Source: SFDP01 sp051653625 (GTDB lineage: Bacteria; Bacillota; Clostridia; Lachnospirales; Lachnospiraceae). From it: a DNA stretch of 40,122 nt. The stretch is taken from the NCBI GenBank assembly GCA_051653625.1, contig JBOFWM010000076.1, positions 1-40,122 of the forward strand, written 5' to 3'. The notes below the pieces were generated by a model. That model saw only the letters and a program-made list of their open reading frames with translations. It was not told the DNA's origin and did no database searches. Numbering within the stretch: the stretch's first letter is position 1; each line of letters begins with the position of its first letter. The position numbers were made by a program, and so were the translations under genes. Below, piece after piece: positions 15,541 through 24,190 of this stretch.

Positions 15541-16737
15541 TTAGTTTAATAAACTTACGGTTTCTCTTGCAATTGTAAGTTCTTCATTTGTTGGTATAAC
15601 CATAGTAATAACTTTTGCATTTTCATCCGATAGAATCATTTCTTCTCCGCGAACTTTATTTTTCTCTTTATCTAAATTTGTTCCTAAATACCCTAAATAT
15701 TCTGAAACCATTTCACGAACAAGAGAAGCATTTTCACCAATTCCTGCTGTAAAACATATTACATCAACACCATTCATTGCAGCTACATAAGATCCAATGT
15801 ATTTTGCAACTCTATATGTATATGTCTCTAATGCAGTTTTTGCTAATTCATTTCCATTTTCAATTGCACTAGAAATATCTCTAAAATCACTAGATACATT
15901 ATTAGATAATCCTAAAATTCCAGATTTTTTATTTAATATATCAATTACTTGTTCTACTGAAAGATTTTCTTTTTCTGCAATATAGCCAATAATAGCTGGA
16001 TCAATATCACCACTACGAGTTCCCATCATTAATCCTTCTAATGGTGTCATACCCATAGATGTATCTACTGATGTTCCATATTTAACTGCAGTTACTGATG
16101 CACCATTTCCTAAATGGCATACAATGATTTTTAAATCTTCAATATTTTTATTTAATATTTCTGCTGCTCTTTTAGATACATAATCATGACTTGTTCCATG
16201 AAATCCGTATTTTCTAATTTTAAATTCTTCATAATATTTATAAGGGATTCCATACATATATGCTTTTTTTGGCATTGTTTGGTGAAATGCGGTATCAAAT
16301 ACTCCTACCATCGGAACATTTGGCATAATTTCTTTACACGATTGAATTCCAATTAAATTTGCTGGATTATGTAATGGCGCAAGTTCATTACATTCTATAA
16401 CTGCATCAATTACTTCATCAGTGATAATAACTGCACTTGAAAATTTTTCACCTCCATGTACAATTCTATGTCCAATTGCATCAATTTCATCTAACGATGT
16501 GATAATTCCAACTTCTTTATCTGTTAACTTTTCAAGTAAATATTGAACTGCTTTTGTGTGATTTTCCATTGGTAGAATTTGTGTCACTTTTTCTTTCCCC
16601 ATAGATTCATGAACAATTGCGCTATCATTGATTCCAATTCTTTCACAAATTCCTTTTGCTAAAACTTCCTCACTTTTGCTATTAATTAATTGATACTTTA
16701 ACGACGAACTACCACAATTGATTACTAAAATATTCAT
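15541..16737 (-). CDS. ackA: Acetate kinase
   Basis: A 398-residue cytosolic enzyme that interconverts acetyl phosphate plus ADP with acetate plus ATP, the energy-conserving last step of acetate fermentation. All signature regions are present: N-terminal MNILVINCGSSSLKYQL, HRIVHGGE (about 88-95), FDTAFHQTMP (145-155 region), GFHGTSHDYV, and HLGNGASVTAVKYG. Near the C-terminus is the ATP-binding FTAGIGENA. Length is normal. The ATG has a GGGAGGG ribosome site and follows proS by 27 bases, so they are co-transcribed. A phosphotransacetylase gene, the usual partner, is not next to it. Confidence 0.97.
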   Translation of the reverse strand: MNILVINCGSSSLKYQLINSKSEEVLAKGICERIGINDSAIVHESMGKEKVTQILPMENHTKAVQYLLEKLTDKEVGIITSLDEIDAIGHRIVHGGEKFSSAVIITDEVIDAVIECNELAPLHNPANLIGIQSCKEIMPNVPMVGVFDTAFHQTMPKKAYMYGIPYKYYEEFKIRKYGFHGTSHDYVSKRAAEILNKNIEDLKIIVCHLGNGASVTAVKYGTSVDTSMGMTPLEGLMMGTRSGDIDPAIIGYIAEKENLSVEQVIDILNKKSGILGLSNNVSSDFRDISSAIENGNELAKTALETYTYRVAKYIGSYVAAMNGVDVICFTAGIGENASLVREMVSEYLGYLGTNLDKEKNKVRGEEMILSDENAKVITMVIPTNEELTIARETVSLLN

Positions 16738-16764
16738 AATTACCCTCCCTTTTAATTCATATTT

Positions 16765-18213
16765 TTAATACGCTTTTCCCCAATAAACTAATGTTGTTGC
16801 AGGCTTTCCACAACAGATACATGTATCTGAAATGCTATCTTGTTCAAATGGCATACAACGACTTGTTGCACTAAATTCTTCTTTAATTTTATCTTCACAC
16901 TCTTTATTTCCACACCACATACCTTTTACAAATCCTGGTGTATCTTCTAAAATTCTTCCAAGCTCAAACATATCTTTTGCAACAAATGTATTTGAATCTC
17001 TATGTTTTCTTGCTTTTTCAAGCATTTCAACTTGAATAGTGTCTAATAAAGAAGAAATTGTTTCTTCTAATACATCAAGAGAACATTCTAATTTCTCTCC
17101 AGTATCTCTTCTGCAAATCATACATTTATTTGCCTCTATATCTTTTGGTCCAATTTCAACGCGAAGAGGAATTCCTCTCATTTCTTGTTCTGAGAATTTC
17201 CATCCAGGACTTTTATCGCTTTGATCCATTTTAACACGAATTGCTTTTCCTTCGTAAGAAGAAATTTTTTGTTTTAATTCTTCAGCTTTTTCTAAAACAC
17301 CTTCTTTTTTCTGCATAATTGGAATAATCATAACTTGAGTTGGTGCAACTTTTGGTGGCATAACTAAACCAGAATCATCGCCATGAACCATAATCATCGC
17401 TCCGATTAATCTTGTTGTCATCCCCCAAGAAGTTTGATGTACATATTTTAATGTATTGTCTTTATCGGTATATTGGATTCCAAATGCCTTAGCAAATCCA
17501 TCCCCAAAATTATGACTTGTTCCTGATTGAAGAGCTTTTCCATCATGCATAAGTGCTTCAATTGTATAGGTAGCCTCTGCACCTGCAAACTTTTCTTTTT
17601 CTGTTTTCTTTCCTTTAATTACAGGAATTGCTAACACTTCTTCACAAAACTTTGCATATAAATTAAGCATTAAAATTGTACGTTCTTGAGCATCCTCAGC
17701 TGTAGCATGAGCTGTATGCCCTTCTTGCCATAAAAATTCTCTAGAACGAAGAAATGGTCTTGTCTCTTTTTCCCAACGCACTACAGAACACCATTGATTG
17801 TATAATCTTGGTAAATCTCTATAAGATTCAATATCATTTACATAAAAATCACAAAATAATGTTTCTGAAGTAGGACGTACACACAATCTTTCTTGTAAAG
17901 GATTCATTCCTCCGTGAGTAACCCATGCAACCTCAGGCGCAAAACCTTCTACGTGATCCTCTTCTTTTTTTAATAAGCTTTCTGGAATAAACATCGGTAG
18001 ATAAACATTTTCCACTCCCGTTTCCTTAAATCTATCATCTAATTGTTTTTGAATCAACTCCCAAATTGCATATCCAGCGGGTTTAAAAACCATACATCCT
18101 TTTACACTCGTATAATCAACTAATTCCGCTTTCTTTACAACATCCGTATACCATTGCGCAAAATCTTCATGCATCGATGTTATGGATTCCACTTTTTTCT
18201 TATTATCAGCCAT
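16765..18213 (-). CDS. proS: Prolyl-tRNA synthetase, short archaeal/eukaryotic type
   Basis: A 482-residue class II synthetase that charges tRNA-Pro. It is the ProS type without the editing insertion (INS) of typical bacterial ProRS. Motif 1 region GYAIWELIQKQLDDRF, motif 2 RPTSETLF and the RWEKETRPFLRSREFLWQEG stretch, and motif 3 GMTTRLIGAMIMVHGDD are all clear. The anticodon-binding domain follows. A C-terminal zinc-like region has paired cysteines (CMICRRDTGEKLEC, CGNKEC, CICCGKP), and the chain ends in a Tyr (WGKAY), as usual for this type. Its 5' leader holds a terminator hairpin downstream of a consensus promoter, suggesting attenuation. It forms a unit with ackA. Confidence 0.96.
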   Translation of the reverse strand: MADNKKKVESITSMHEDFAQWYTDVVKKAELVDYTSVKGCMVFKPAGYAIWELIQKQLDDRFKETGVENVYLPMFIPESLLKKEEDHVEGFAPEVAWVTHGGMNPLQERLCVRPTSETLFCDFYVNDIESYRDLPRLYNQWCSVVRWEKETRPFLRSREFLWQEGHTAHATAEDAQERTILMLNLYAKFCEEVLAIPVIKGKKTEKEKFAGAEATYTIEALMHDGKALQSGTSHNFGDGFAKAFGIQYTDKDNTLKYVHQTSWGMTTRLIGAMIMVHGDDSGLVMPPKVAPTQVMIIPIMQKKEGVLEKAEELKQKISSYEGKAIRVKMDQSDKSPGWKFSEQEMRGIPLRVEIGPKDIEANKCMICRRDTGEKLECSLDVLEETISSLLDTIQVEMLEKARKHRDSNTFVAKDMFELGRILEDTPGFVKGMWCGNKECEDKIKEEFSATSRCMPFEQDSISDTCICCGKPATTLVYWGKAY

Positions 18214-18254
18214 TACTATCCCTTTCTTATTTTCCTTGTTAAACTTTTCACATT

Positions 18255-18297
18255 AAAAAAGCCAAGTCTTTATTCCCTATGGGAGTAAAAACTTGGC
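18255..18297 (-). terminator. Intrinsic terminator in the proS leader (possible attenuator)
   Basis: On the minus strand GCCAAGT (18291-18297) pairs with ACTTGGC (18261-18267); the loop forms a second stem (ACTCCC/GGGAAT, imperfect), and six Ts follow. It lies about 42 bases before proS and downstream of the promoter at 18327-18355. Besides ending the permease transcript it would therefore intercept proS transcription. No T-box motif (AGGGTGGNACCGCG) is present. Confidence 0.8.
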
Positions 18298-18326
18298 AAA
18301 CATCCTAAAGGAAAATTCTAATATAA

Positions 18327-18355
18327 ATTATGCTTTTATTTTGCATTTTTGTCAA
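18327..18355 (-). promoter_or_regulatory. Promoter of proS-ackA with mini reading frame in the leader
   Basis: On the minus strand perfect TTGACA (18350-18355), 17-base spacer and CATAAT (18327-18332), overlapping the stop codon of the upstream permease gene. The leader contains a nine-codon frame (18303 to 18277) encoding MFAKFLLP and ending at TAG, inside the 5' arm and loop of the terminator hairpin. The frame has only a poor ribosome site (AGG touching the ATG). Confidence 0.65.
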
Positions 18356-19365
18356 GAAATTCTTCGAATGTTCCAAACTTTAAACAATACTAAAAATAAA
18401 ATAGGGCCTTTTATAATTCCACTGATTCCAAAAAGCTGAATTCCTATATAAATTGCTGACAGCATAAAGATTGGCAACACACCAAAACTTTTGCCCATAT
18501 ATTTGGGTTCTATATATTCTCGAATAAAAATGCAAAAACCATATAGTACTAAAACAAATACTGCTTTCAAATAATCTCCAACTACTATTTGTAAAATAGC
18601 AATCGGAATTAATATAATACTTGTACCGATTAAAGGAAGTGCATCTAACAGTCCTGTAATCACTCCTAACAAAATTGCCCCATTAAGTTTTAAAACTAAA
18701 AATACTCCAATACAGCTCATACTAATAATGGTAATAATTAAAATTTGCATTTTTAAATACGTAAATCCATATGACATCGTTTTTTTAAAAATCATTCCAC
18801 ATTTCTTTTCTAGTTTCTCATAATCTTTTAAAAGCAAAAATACTGCAATTAAAAAAATCCCTACTTTTCCCAAAAATGGCAACACCCATTTTACAGCCCC
18901 AACTGCTCCTATTGTTAAATTGGGAAATACTTCACTTATGAAACTATTAATCATAAAATCTTTTTGATTTGTTATAAAAACAATAACACTTCCTTCTGTC
19001 AAACTTAATGTTTCTTCTAAAAAGCAAGAAAATTCCAAAATAAGTACATCTACTTGTGAAGAAGCTATCAAAATATGTTCTTTAAACCACTCTAAATTTC
19101 TAATAATATAATAAGCAATTCCACAAAAAATTGTGAGTACTATGAAAAGAAAAAATAGAAAGAGAAAAATTAACTGTATACAATGTGGCAATTTCATTTT
19201 TTCTTTTGTTTTTTTCAACAACGGATACATACAACCCACTAGAAGAAATGCAAAAAGCAATGGATATATAAGAGGAAGTCCATATTTTAATAAAAGAAAC
19301 CCTACTAAAAAATATATACCAATCACAAACATATCTTTTTTTAATTTATCATTTATACCCCACAC
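18352..19365 (-). CDS. AI-2E family (YtvI-like) permease
   Basis: A 337-residue polytopic membrane protein of the AI-2E exporter-like superfamily, which includes the sporulation membrane protein YtvI, TqsA-like proteins and Na+/H+ antiporters. About seven to eight hydrophobic spans are seen: two or three at the N-terminus (12-60 or so), a soluble middle with an amphipathic region, then a dense C-terminal block. The C-terminal block contains the family hallmark glycine/proline-rich turn (ITGLLDALPLIGTSIILIP, about 233-251) and IYIGIQLFGISGIIKGPILF near the end. The start is a GTG at 19365 with GGATGG upstream; no better ATG precedes the first span. The actual substrate is unknown. Given the many sporulation genes nearby, the YtvI branch is plausible but not proved. 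Confidence 0.8.
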   Translation of the reverse strand: MWGINDKLKKDMFVIGIYFLVGFLLLKYGLPLIYPLLFAFLLVGCMYPLLKKTKEKMKLPHCIQLIFLFLFFLFIVLTIFCGIAYYIIRNLEWFKEHILIASSQVDVLILEFSCFLEETLSLTEGSVIVFITNQKDFMINSFISEVFPNLTIGAVGAVKWVLPFLGKVGIFLIAVFLLLKDYEKLEKKCGMIFKKTMSYGFTYLKMQILIITIISMSCIGVFLVLKLNGAILLGVITGLLDALPLIGTSIILIPIAILQIVVGDYLKAVFVLVLYGFCIFIREYIEPKYMGKSFGVLPIFMLSAIYIGIQLFGISGIIKGPILFLVLFKVWNIRRIS

Positions 19366-19448
19366 GTTTTTACCATCCCTATTCCTAAAATTTATTTAAA
19401 AATAGTATGTGCAGTTTATCCATAGAGATACGCATAACTTTTGTTTCT

Positions 19449-20126
19449 TTACTCCACCCATTGTGGCAACAACTCTTTTTCATTTTCTATTGAAAATATC
19501 ATTTGTTTTTTTGTCATTGGATGCTGAAATGATAATTTGTATGCACATAAACAGATTGTTTTGATCCCTTGTGTTTTAGATTGTTCTACACACTCTTTTG
19601 ATGCATATTTTCTATCACCCATAATTGGCATTCCATAAGAAGACATTTGTGCACGTATTTGGTGAAATCTTCCCGTGTGAAGTTCTACTTCTATTAAAGT
19701 AGCCCTATCTCTTTTTTCTTTTACATGAAATGTAAGTTTTGCATATTTCCCCTCTTTATCTTCACTTGTTGTATTTTTTGCAAGTTTTGTCTTTATATCT
19801 TTTTTCAAATAATTTACTAATACTATACTTTCTTCTTTATTTTTAGGTGTTCCAAAACACAGGGCATAATAAAATTTCTTAGATTCCTTCTCTGCAAGAA
19901 TATGATTGAGTCGCTTTGTGGACTCCTTTGTTTTTCCAAATACTAATATCCCACTTACTGGCTGATCTAATCGATGCACTACACCTAAAAATGCATCTTT
20001 ATTTAAATAGTTTTTTAATAAAGACTCTAAATCTTTTTCCCCTATTTTTGCAGTTTGTGTTGCTAAACCACTTGGTTTAAAGCATACTAAAATATCTTTA
20101 TCTTCGTACAAAATTTTATATTCCAT
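19449..20126 (-). CDS. RluA-family pseudouridine synthase
   Basis: A 225-residue enzyme that isomerises uridine to pseudouridine in rRNA or tRNA. It has the catalytic motif HRLDQPVSGILVFGK (about 51-65) with the nucleophilic Asp of HRLD. Other family features are the start YEDKDILVCFKPSGL, the KKFYYALCFG segment, and the later LHTGRFHQIRAQMSSYGMPIMGDRKY (in pieces around 148-173). There is no N-terminal S4 domain, so it is the short RluA/YhcT-like form. The rRNA or tRNA target cannot be assigned. It lies 83 bases upstream of the AI-2E permease gene and is divergent from cutC. Confidence 0.9.
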   Translation of the reverse strand: MEYKILYEDKDILVCFKPSGLATQTAKIGEKDLESLLKNYLNKDAFLGVVHRLDQPVSGILVFGKTKESTKRLNHILAEKESKKFYYALCFGTPKNKEESIVLVNYLKKDIKTKLAKNTTSEDKEGKYAKLTFHVKEKRDRATLIEVELHTGRFHQIRAQMSSYGMPIMGDRKYASKECVEQSKTQGIKTICLCAYKLSFQHPMTKKQMIFSIENEKELLPQWVE

Positions 20127-20170
20127 TTTTATTTTCTCTTTCTATCATTATTTTTAATAGTATATCACAA

Positions 20171-20199
20171 TTTCTATGTATATTAGAATCTTTCTATGT
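20171..20199. repeat. Short direct repeat upstream of cutC
   Basis: TTTCTATGT occurs at 20171-20179 and again at 20191-20199, exactly 20 bases apart (two helical turns), in the divergent cutC/rluA-like promoter region. It could be a tandem regulator site or chance in A+T-rich DNA. Confidence 0.3.
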
Positions 20200-20226
20200 T
20201 AGACTAAAATAAAAAGGAGGTTTTTT

Positions 20227-20991
20227 ATGAATTCATGTATATTAGAAGTTTGTGTAGATAGTGTAGAGTCAGCAGTAATTGCAGATGCTGCAGGTGCGAC
20301 TCGTGTAGAACTTTGCAGTAATTTAGTCATTGGGGGGACTACTCCTAGTCCTGCTTTAACGTCACTTGTTAAGAAAAATTCCGCTTGCGATATTTATGCA
20401 TTAATTAGACCTAGATTTGGAGATTTTTGTTATACCCCTTATGAACTTGATATGATCAAGGAGGATATTCGTGTATTATCTTCTATTGGTATAACAGGAG
20501 TTGTAATCGGTGCTTTGACAAGCGATGGAGACTTAGATTTAAATGCAATGGAATCTTTTATTGATGCTGCAAATGGCCTCTCCATTACATTGCACCGTGC
20601 ATTTGATGTATGCAGAAACTACAAAAGTGCATTGGAAGAAGCATGTAAATTAGGTGTAAATACAATTCTCACCTCTGGTCAATCCGCAAATGCATTAAAA
20701 GGATCTAATGTGCTACGTGATTTAGCTCAAACAAAAGAAGTCTTAGATGGAAAAATAAATATTATGGCTGGTGGCGGAGTAAATTCAAATTCTATCACTA
20801 GTATCTATGAAAAAACAGGAATTAAGATGTTTCATATGTCCGGCAAAGAACTGATTGAAAGTAAAATGACATATCGCAATGAATTTGTAAGTATGGGACT
20901 TAAAGAATTAAGTGAATTTGAAATTATTCGAACTAATCAGGAAGAAATTGAACGTGCATTAAACGTATTAAAAGAACTATCAAAAAAATAG
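20227..20991 (+). CDS. cutC: Copper homeostasis protein CutC
   Basis: A 254-residue TIM-barrel cytosolic protein of the CutC family, linked to copper tolerance though its biochemical role is unsettled. Typical regions are LEVCVDSVESA (6-16), GATRVELCSNLVIGGTTPS (25-37 region), LIRPRFGDFCYT, and the glycine-rich end MAGGGVNSNSI followed by a FHMSGKE segment. A strong AAGGAGG ribosome site precedes the ATG. Length is normal. It is followed 63 bases later by the MerR/TipA-type gene, which has its own promoter, and a shared terminator closes both. Confidence 0.93.
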   Translation: MNSCILEVCVDSVESAVIADAAGATRVELCSNLVIGGTTPSPALTSLVKKNSACDIYALIRPRFGDFCYTPYELDMIKEDIRVLSSIGITGVVIGALTSDGDLDLNAMESFIDAANGLSITLHRAFDVCRNYKSALEEACKLGVNTILTSGQSANALKGSNVLRDLAQTKEVLDGKINIMAGGGVNSNSITSIYEKTGIKMFHMSGKELIESKMTYRNEFVSMGLKELSEFEIIRTNQEEIERALNVLKELSKK

Positions 20992-21033
20992 TCTTAAGAC
21001 TATTGACCTTAACGTAACGTCAAGGTGTATTCT
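20988..21033 (+). promoter_or_regulatory. MerR-type promoter/operator of the TipA-like regulator
   Basis: TTGACC (21003-21008) and TATTCT (21028-21033) are 19 bases apart, the long spacer of promoters that MerR proteins activate by DNA twisting. Between them lies a near-perfect 19-bp palindrome (21007-21025, CCTT.ACGT.ACGT.AAGG). A separate perfect 16-bp palindrome (20988-21003) touches the -35. Autoregulation by the encoded MerR protein is inferred. Confidence 0.8.
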
Positions 21034-21053
21034 TCTTAAATAGGAGGATTATA

Positions 21054-21818
21054 ATGTACAAAATTAATGAATTAGCAAAATTATCAGGAGTAAGTACGCG
21101 TACCTTGCGATATTATCATGAAATTGAACTACTTGTTCCCGAAAAAATTGATGATAACGGGTATCGCATATATGATCAGATACAAATAGATCAACTTCAT
21201 CAAATTTTATTTTACAGAGAATTAGATTTTTCCCTAGAAGATATCAAAGATATTTTATATGACGCCGATTTTAATTTAGCGCAAGCTCTTGAGCTTCATT
21301 TAACCTCCTTGCTTCAAAAAAAAGAACGAATAGATCAACTTATTAAGAACGTAACAAATACTATTCGATGCGAAAAAGGAGAATTTACAATGACAAACGA
21401 AGAAAAATTTGAAGGTTTTAAAAAAGAAATTATTTTAAATAATGAAGAATCCTATGGATTAGAGCTTCGAAAAAAATTTGGAGATGAAACCATTAACGGT
21501 TCCTATGAAAAAATAAACGGAATGAGTAGAGAACAATGGGAACACGCACAAGAATTAAATCTGCAAATTAACGAAAAATTATTAGAAGCATTTAAGCAAG
21601 CAGACCCAACAAGTGAAGTTGCACACGAATTATGTAAACTACACAAAGAATGGTTATGTATGTTTTGGAAAGAAGGAACTTATTCTCGCCAAGCCCATAT
21701 TGGATTGGCTAAATGTTATGTACTTGATGATAGATTCCGATCATATTTTGACAAAATTGCTGTAGGAAGTAGTGATTTTTTATATGATGCTATTAAATCG
21801 TATTGCTCAAACTTCTAA
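21054..21818 (+). CDS. MerR-family regulator with TipAS drug-sensing domain
   Basis: A 254-residue transcription factor. The N-terminal MerR head has helix-turn-helix INELAKLSGVSTRTLRYYHE (4-23) and the wing region (DNGYRIYD), followed by a coiled-coil dimerisation helix (about 75-108). Residues 113-254 form a TipAS domain, which in Streptomyces TipA binds thiopeptide and similar drugs; features include REQWEHAQELN and a FRSYFDKIAVGSSDFL end. The long-spacer promoter with palindrome upstream points to self-activation. An internal ATG at 21390, with AAGGAG eight bases before, could give a free 142-residue TipAS domain, as in Streptomyces. No drug exporter is adjacent; the ligand is unknown. 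A bidirectional terminator follows. Confidence 0.92.
   Translation: MYKINELAKLSGVSTRTLRYYHEIELLVPEKIDDNGYRIYDQIQIDQLHQILFYRELDFSLEDIKDILYDADFNLAQALELHLTSLLQKKERIDQLIKNVTNTIRCEKGEFTMTNEEKFEGFKKEIILNNEESYGLELRKKFGDETINGSYEKINGMSREQWEHAQELNLQINEKLLEAFKQADPTSEVAHELCKLHKEWLCMFWKEGTYSRQAHIGLAKCYVLDDRFRSYFDKIAVGSSDFLYDAIKSYCSNF
21376..21392 (+). promoter_or_regulatory. Internal ribosome site for a separate TipAS domain
   Basis: AAGGAG (21376-21381), eight bases, then ATG (21390-21392) in frame with the regulator. It sits precisely at the junction between the coiled coil and the drug-binding domain; the product (21390-21818) would be 142 residues, close to the 144-residue TipAS of Streptomyces. Confidence 0.6.
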
Positions 21819-21833
21819 ATATTTTAAGAAAAA

Positions 21834-21866
21834 AGCGGACTACCAATTTTGGGGTAATCCGCTTTC
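21834..21866. terminator. Bidirectional terminator between the MerR gene and the response regulator
   Basis: Stem AGCGGACTACC/GGTAATCCGCT with one mismatch and an 8-base loop; a T-rich tail on plus and an A-run upstream that serves the minus strand. Confidence 0.8.
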
Positions 21867-21868
21867 CT

Positions 21869-22558
21869 TTATATTTTAAATCGATAACCTACGCCCCAAA
21901 TTGTTTCAATATATTGTGGCTTTGAAGTGTCTACTTCTACTTTTTCACGAATTTTTTTAATGTGTACAGTGACTGTTGCGATATCACCTACAGAATCCAT
22001 ATCCCAAATTTCTTTAAATAATTCTTCTTTCGTAAATACTCTATTTGGATTTTCTGCTAAAAATGTTAATAAATCAAATTCTTTTGTTGTAAATACTCTT
22101 TCTTCTCCATCAATATATACTCTTCTTGCTGTTTTATCAATGCGAACGCCTCGAATCTCTACCATATCATTTGTTTTATTATTTGTGCTAACCAATCTTT
22201 CATATCTTGCCATATGAGCTTTTACTCTTGCTACTAATTCACTTGGGCTAAATGGTTTTGTCATATAATCATCTGCTCCAAGTCCTAAGCCTCTAATTTT
22301 ATCAATATCATCTTTTTTTGCTGAAACCATTAAAATCGGAATATTTTTTTCTTCTCTAATTTTTTTGCATACTTCAAAACCATCTAATCCAGGTAACATA
22401 AGATCTAAGATAATCAAATCAAAATCTTCCTTCAATGCTTTCAATAATCCTGTATCTCCTGAATGTTCAATATGCACCTCAAAACCACTTAATTCTAAAT
22501 AATCTTTTTCTAAATCTGCAATTGCAACTTCATCCTCAATAATCAATAATTTACTCAT
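21869..22558 (-). CDS. OmpR-family response regulator
   Basis: A 229-residue two-component transcription factor. The receiver domain has the acidic pair IEDE (7-10), phosphoacceptor Asp52 in LIILDLMLPG, the switch residue in LMVSAKKDD, and the Lys of MTKPFSP. The C-terminal winged helix (about 130-229) includes FTTKEFDLLTFLAENPNRVF and a TVTVHIKKIREK recognition helix, ending in the typical IETIWGVGYRFKI. The start at 22558 has GGAG seven bases upstream and falls one base after the kinase stop, so translation is coupled. Its target genes are unknown: no obvious effector gene sits in the same transcription unit. Confidence 0.95.
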   Translation of the reverse strand: MSKLLIIEDEVAIADLEKDYLELSGFEVHIEHSGDTGLLKALKEDFDLIILDLMLPGLDGFEVCKKIREEKNIPILMVSAKKDDIDKIRGLGLGADDYMTKPFSPSELVARVKAHMARYERLVSTNNKTNDMVEIRGVRIDKTARRVYIDGEERVFTTKEFDLLTFLAENPNRVFTKEELFKEIWDMDSVGDIATVTVHIKKIREKVEVDTSKPQYIETIWGVGYRFKI

Positions 22559-22559
22559 C

Positions 22560-24041
22560 TTATTCTCCATCCTTTTCCTTGTATTTCCTTATAACAAAGT
22601 GAATACAACACCCTTCATTTAATTTACTAGTTGCCCAAATATATCCACCATGGTCCTCAATAATTTTTTTAACGATAGATAATCCAATTCCGCTTCCACC
22701 TTGTTCTGAATTTCTTGATGCATCTGTTCGATAAAAACGTTCAAATATTTTGCTTAAATCTTTTGCTGCAATACCTTTCCCGTTATCTTCAATTTCTACC
22801 TTTATTGCATCTATTTCATCCATTATACGAATATCTATCATGCCCTGTGGTTTATCCATATACTTTATACTGTTACCAATAATATTATTTATTACCTTCT
22901 TTAATTGCTCTGGATCTGCAATGATTTTTACATCCGTATCAATTAAATTTGTATAGTTTAGTTTAATATTAAATGATTCTAAATCTAATCCTACATCTTC
23001 TACGCAGTCATTAAAATACTCTGCTACGCATATCGAATGAAAATTATATGGAATTCTGTTGGAATCAATTCCAGAATAATATGTCAATTCATTAATTAAA
23101 CGCGTCATATCGTTTGCTTTATTATAAATAGTACGTATATATTTGTCCATTTTTTCGGGTGTATCTGCTACCCCATCCATAATCCCCTCAACATATCCTT
23201 TTATTGATGTAATGGGAGTTTTTAAATCGTGAGAGATATTACTAACAAATTCTCTATTTTGTTTTTGATTAAAGTTTAATTCTTCTGTAGATTCCTTAAG
23301 TTTCAGTCTCATTCCTTCATAGCTGCAATAAAGCTCGCCTATTTCACCTTTCTCATATCGATCAAGTGCATAATCTAAATTGCCTTCTGCTATATGGTGC
23401 ATTGCTATATTTAATTCTTTAATAGGTGCAAATACCCCTTTATGAATCCATCTTGTTAACATAATACTTGTAGCTAAAAGGATAATTACAATCGAAATAA
23501 ACAAATCAAATATTAATGTTTTTGAAATCAAACTACTTACTTTTGTTACAATAAATATAGAGCCCTGTGACAAATCTGGAAATTGAAAATCTATTTGTTT
23601 TACAAGCTTTTGCATATCACTGTAATAAAAACCCATATTCTTAGAACTGCTTTCAACCCCATATTCTGGCAATCGATTGAAAATCCATTCTGCTGCCTCT
23701 TGATTACCAGCATAAAAAACACTGTCATCTTTACGCAAAATAATATAAGAACCAGTTTCTTCTATTTCCTTATTAATTTGATCTAAATATTCAATATTTA
23801 AAAAACGACTTGAATCTATAGATACTTGTGCTTGCAACTTATAATATGTTTCATCTGTCAACTCCGCAAATGATGAGATATTATCTGCTACCATCGAAAT
23901 ATCTTCAATTCCTATCCCATAAGCATTTCCAGATGTAGTAGTAATATATATGCTTATAAAAGTAAATGCTAAAAGTACAAGCAAAACTGGCAAAATAATA
24001 ATTGTTAAAAAAGTGATCGTAAGCCTAGTTTTGAACTTCAT
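22560..24041 (-). CDS. Membrane sensor histidine kinase
   Basis: A 493-residue kinase, partner of the response regulator that follows. Membrane segments lie at about 9-33 and 175-195, enclosing a roughly 140-residue external sensor domain with no recognised fold. A HAMP region (about 197-250), the dimerisation/phosphotransfer helix with His271 in SNISHDLKTPITSIKGY, and the ATPase domain follow. ATPase boxes are N (NNIIGNSIKYM), G1 (DNGKGIA), F (FERFYR) and G2 (GSGIGLSIV). Topology and order are normal for the EnvZ/VicK-like class. It is divergent from perR; a TATAAT (24087-24092) may be its -10 but no good -35 is seen. The signal is unknown. Confidence 0.94.
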   Translation of the reverse strand: MKFKTRLTITFLTIIILPVLLVLLAFTFISIYITTTSGNAYGIGIEDISMVADNISSFAELTDETYYKLQAQVSIDSSRFLNIEYLDQINKEIEETGSYIILRKDDSVFYAGNQEAAEWIFNRLPEYGVESSSKNMGFYYSDMQKLVKQIDFQFPDLSQGSIFIVTKVSSLISKTLIFDLFISIVIILLATSIMLTRWIHKGVFAPIKELNIAMHHIAEGNLDYALDRYEKGEIGELYCSYEGMRLKLKESTEELNFNQKQNREFVSNISHDLKTPITSIKGYVEGIMDGVADTPEKMDKYIRTIYNKANDMTRLINELTYYSGIDSNRIPYNFHSICVAEYFNDCVEDVGLDLESFNIKLNYTNLIDTDVKIIADPEQLKKVINNIIGNSIKYMDKPQGMIDIRIMDEIDAIKVEIEDNGKGIAAKDLSKIFERFYRTDASRNSEQGGSGIGLSIVKKIIEDHGGYIWATSKLNEGCCIHFVIRKYKEKDGE

Positions 24042-24190
24042 CTTCTCCCCCTTCCTAATTATTTAATCCATGCTTTCGCTTTTCTTATTATATCACAAAC
24101 GCTCTAAATATATATAAACACCATGAAATAAATTCTAAAAAAACAATAAATATGCGAATTAAATTAATTTTATTTTTTTATTTTTTTGTA

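Noticed and set aside
18214..18355. T-box riboswitch upstream of proS
   Set aside because: The conserved T-box sequence (AGGGTGGNACCGCG) and specifier stem are absent; only a terminator hairpin is present.
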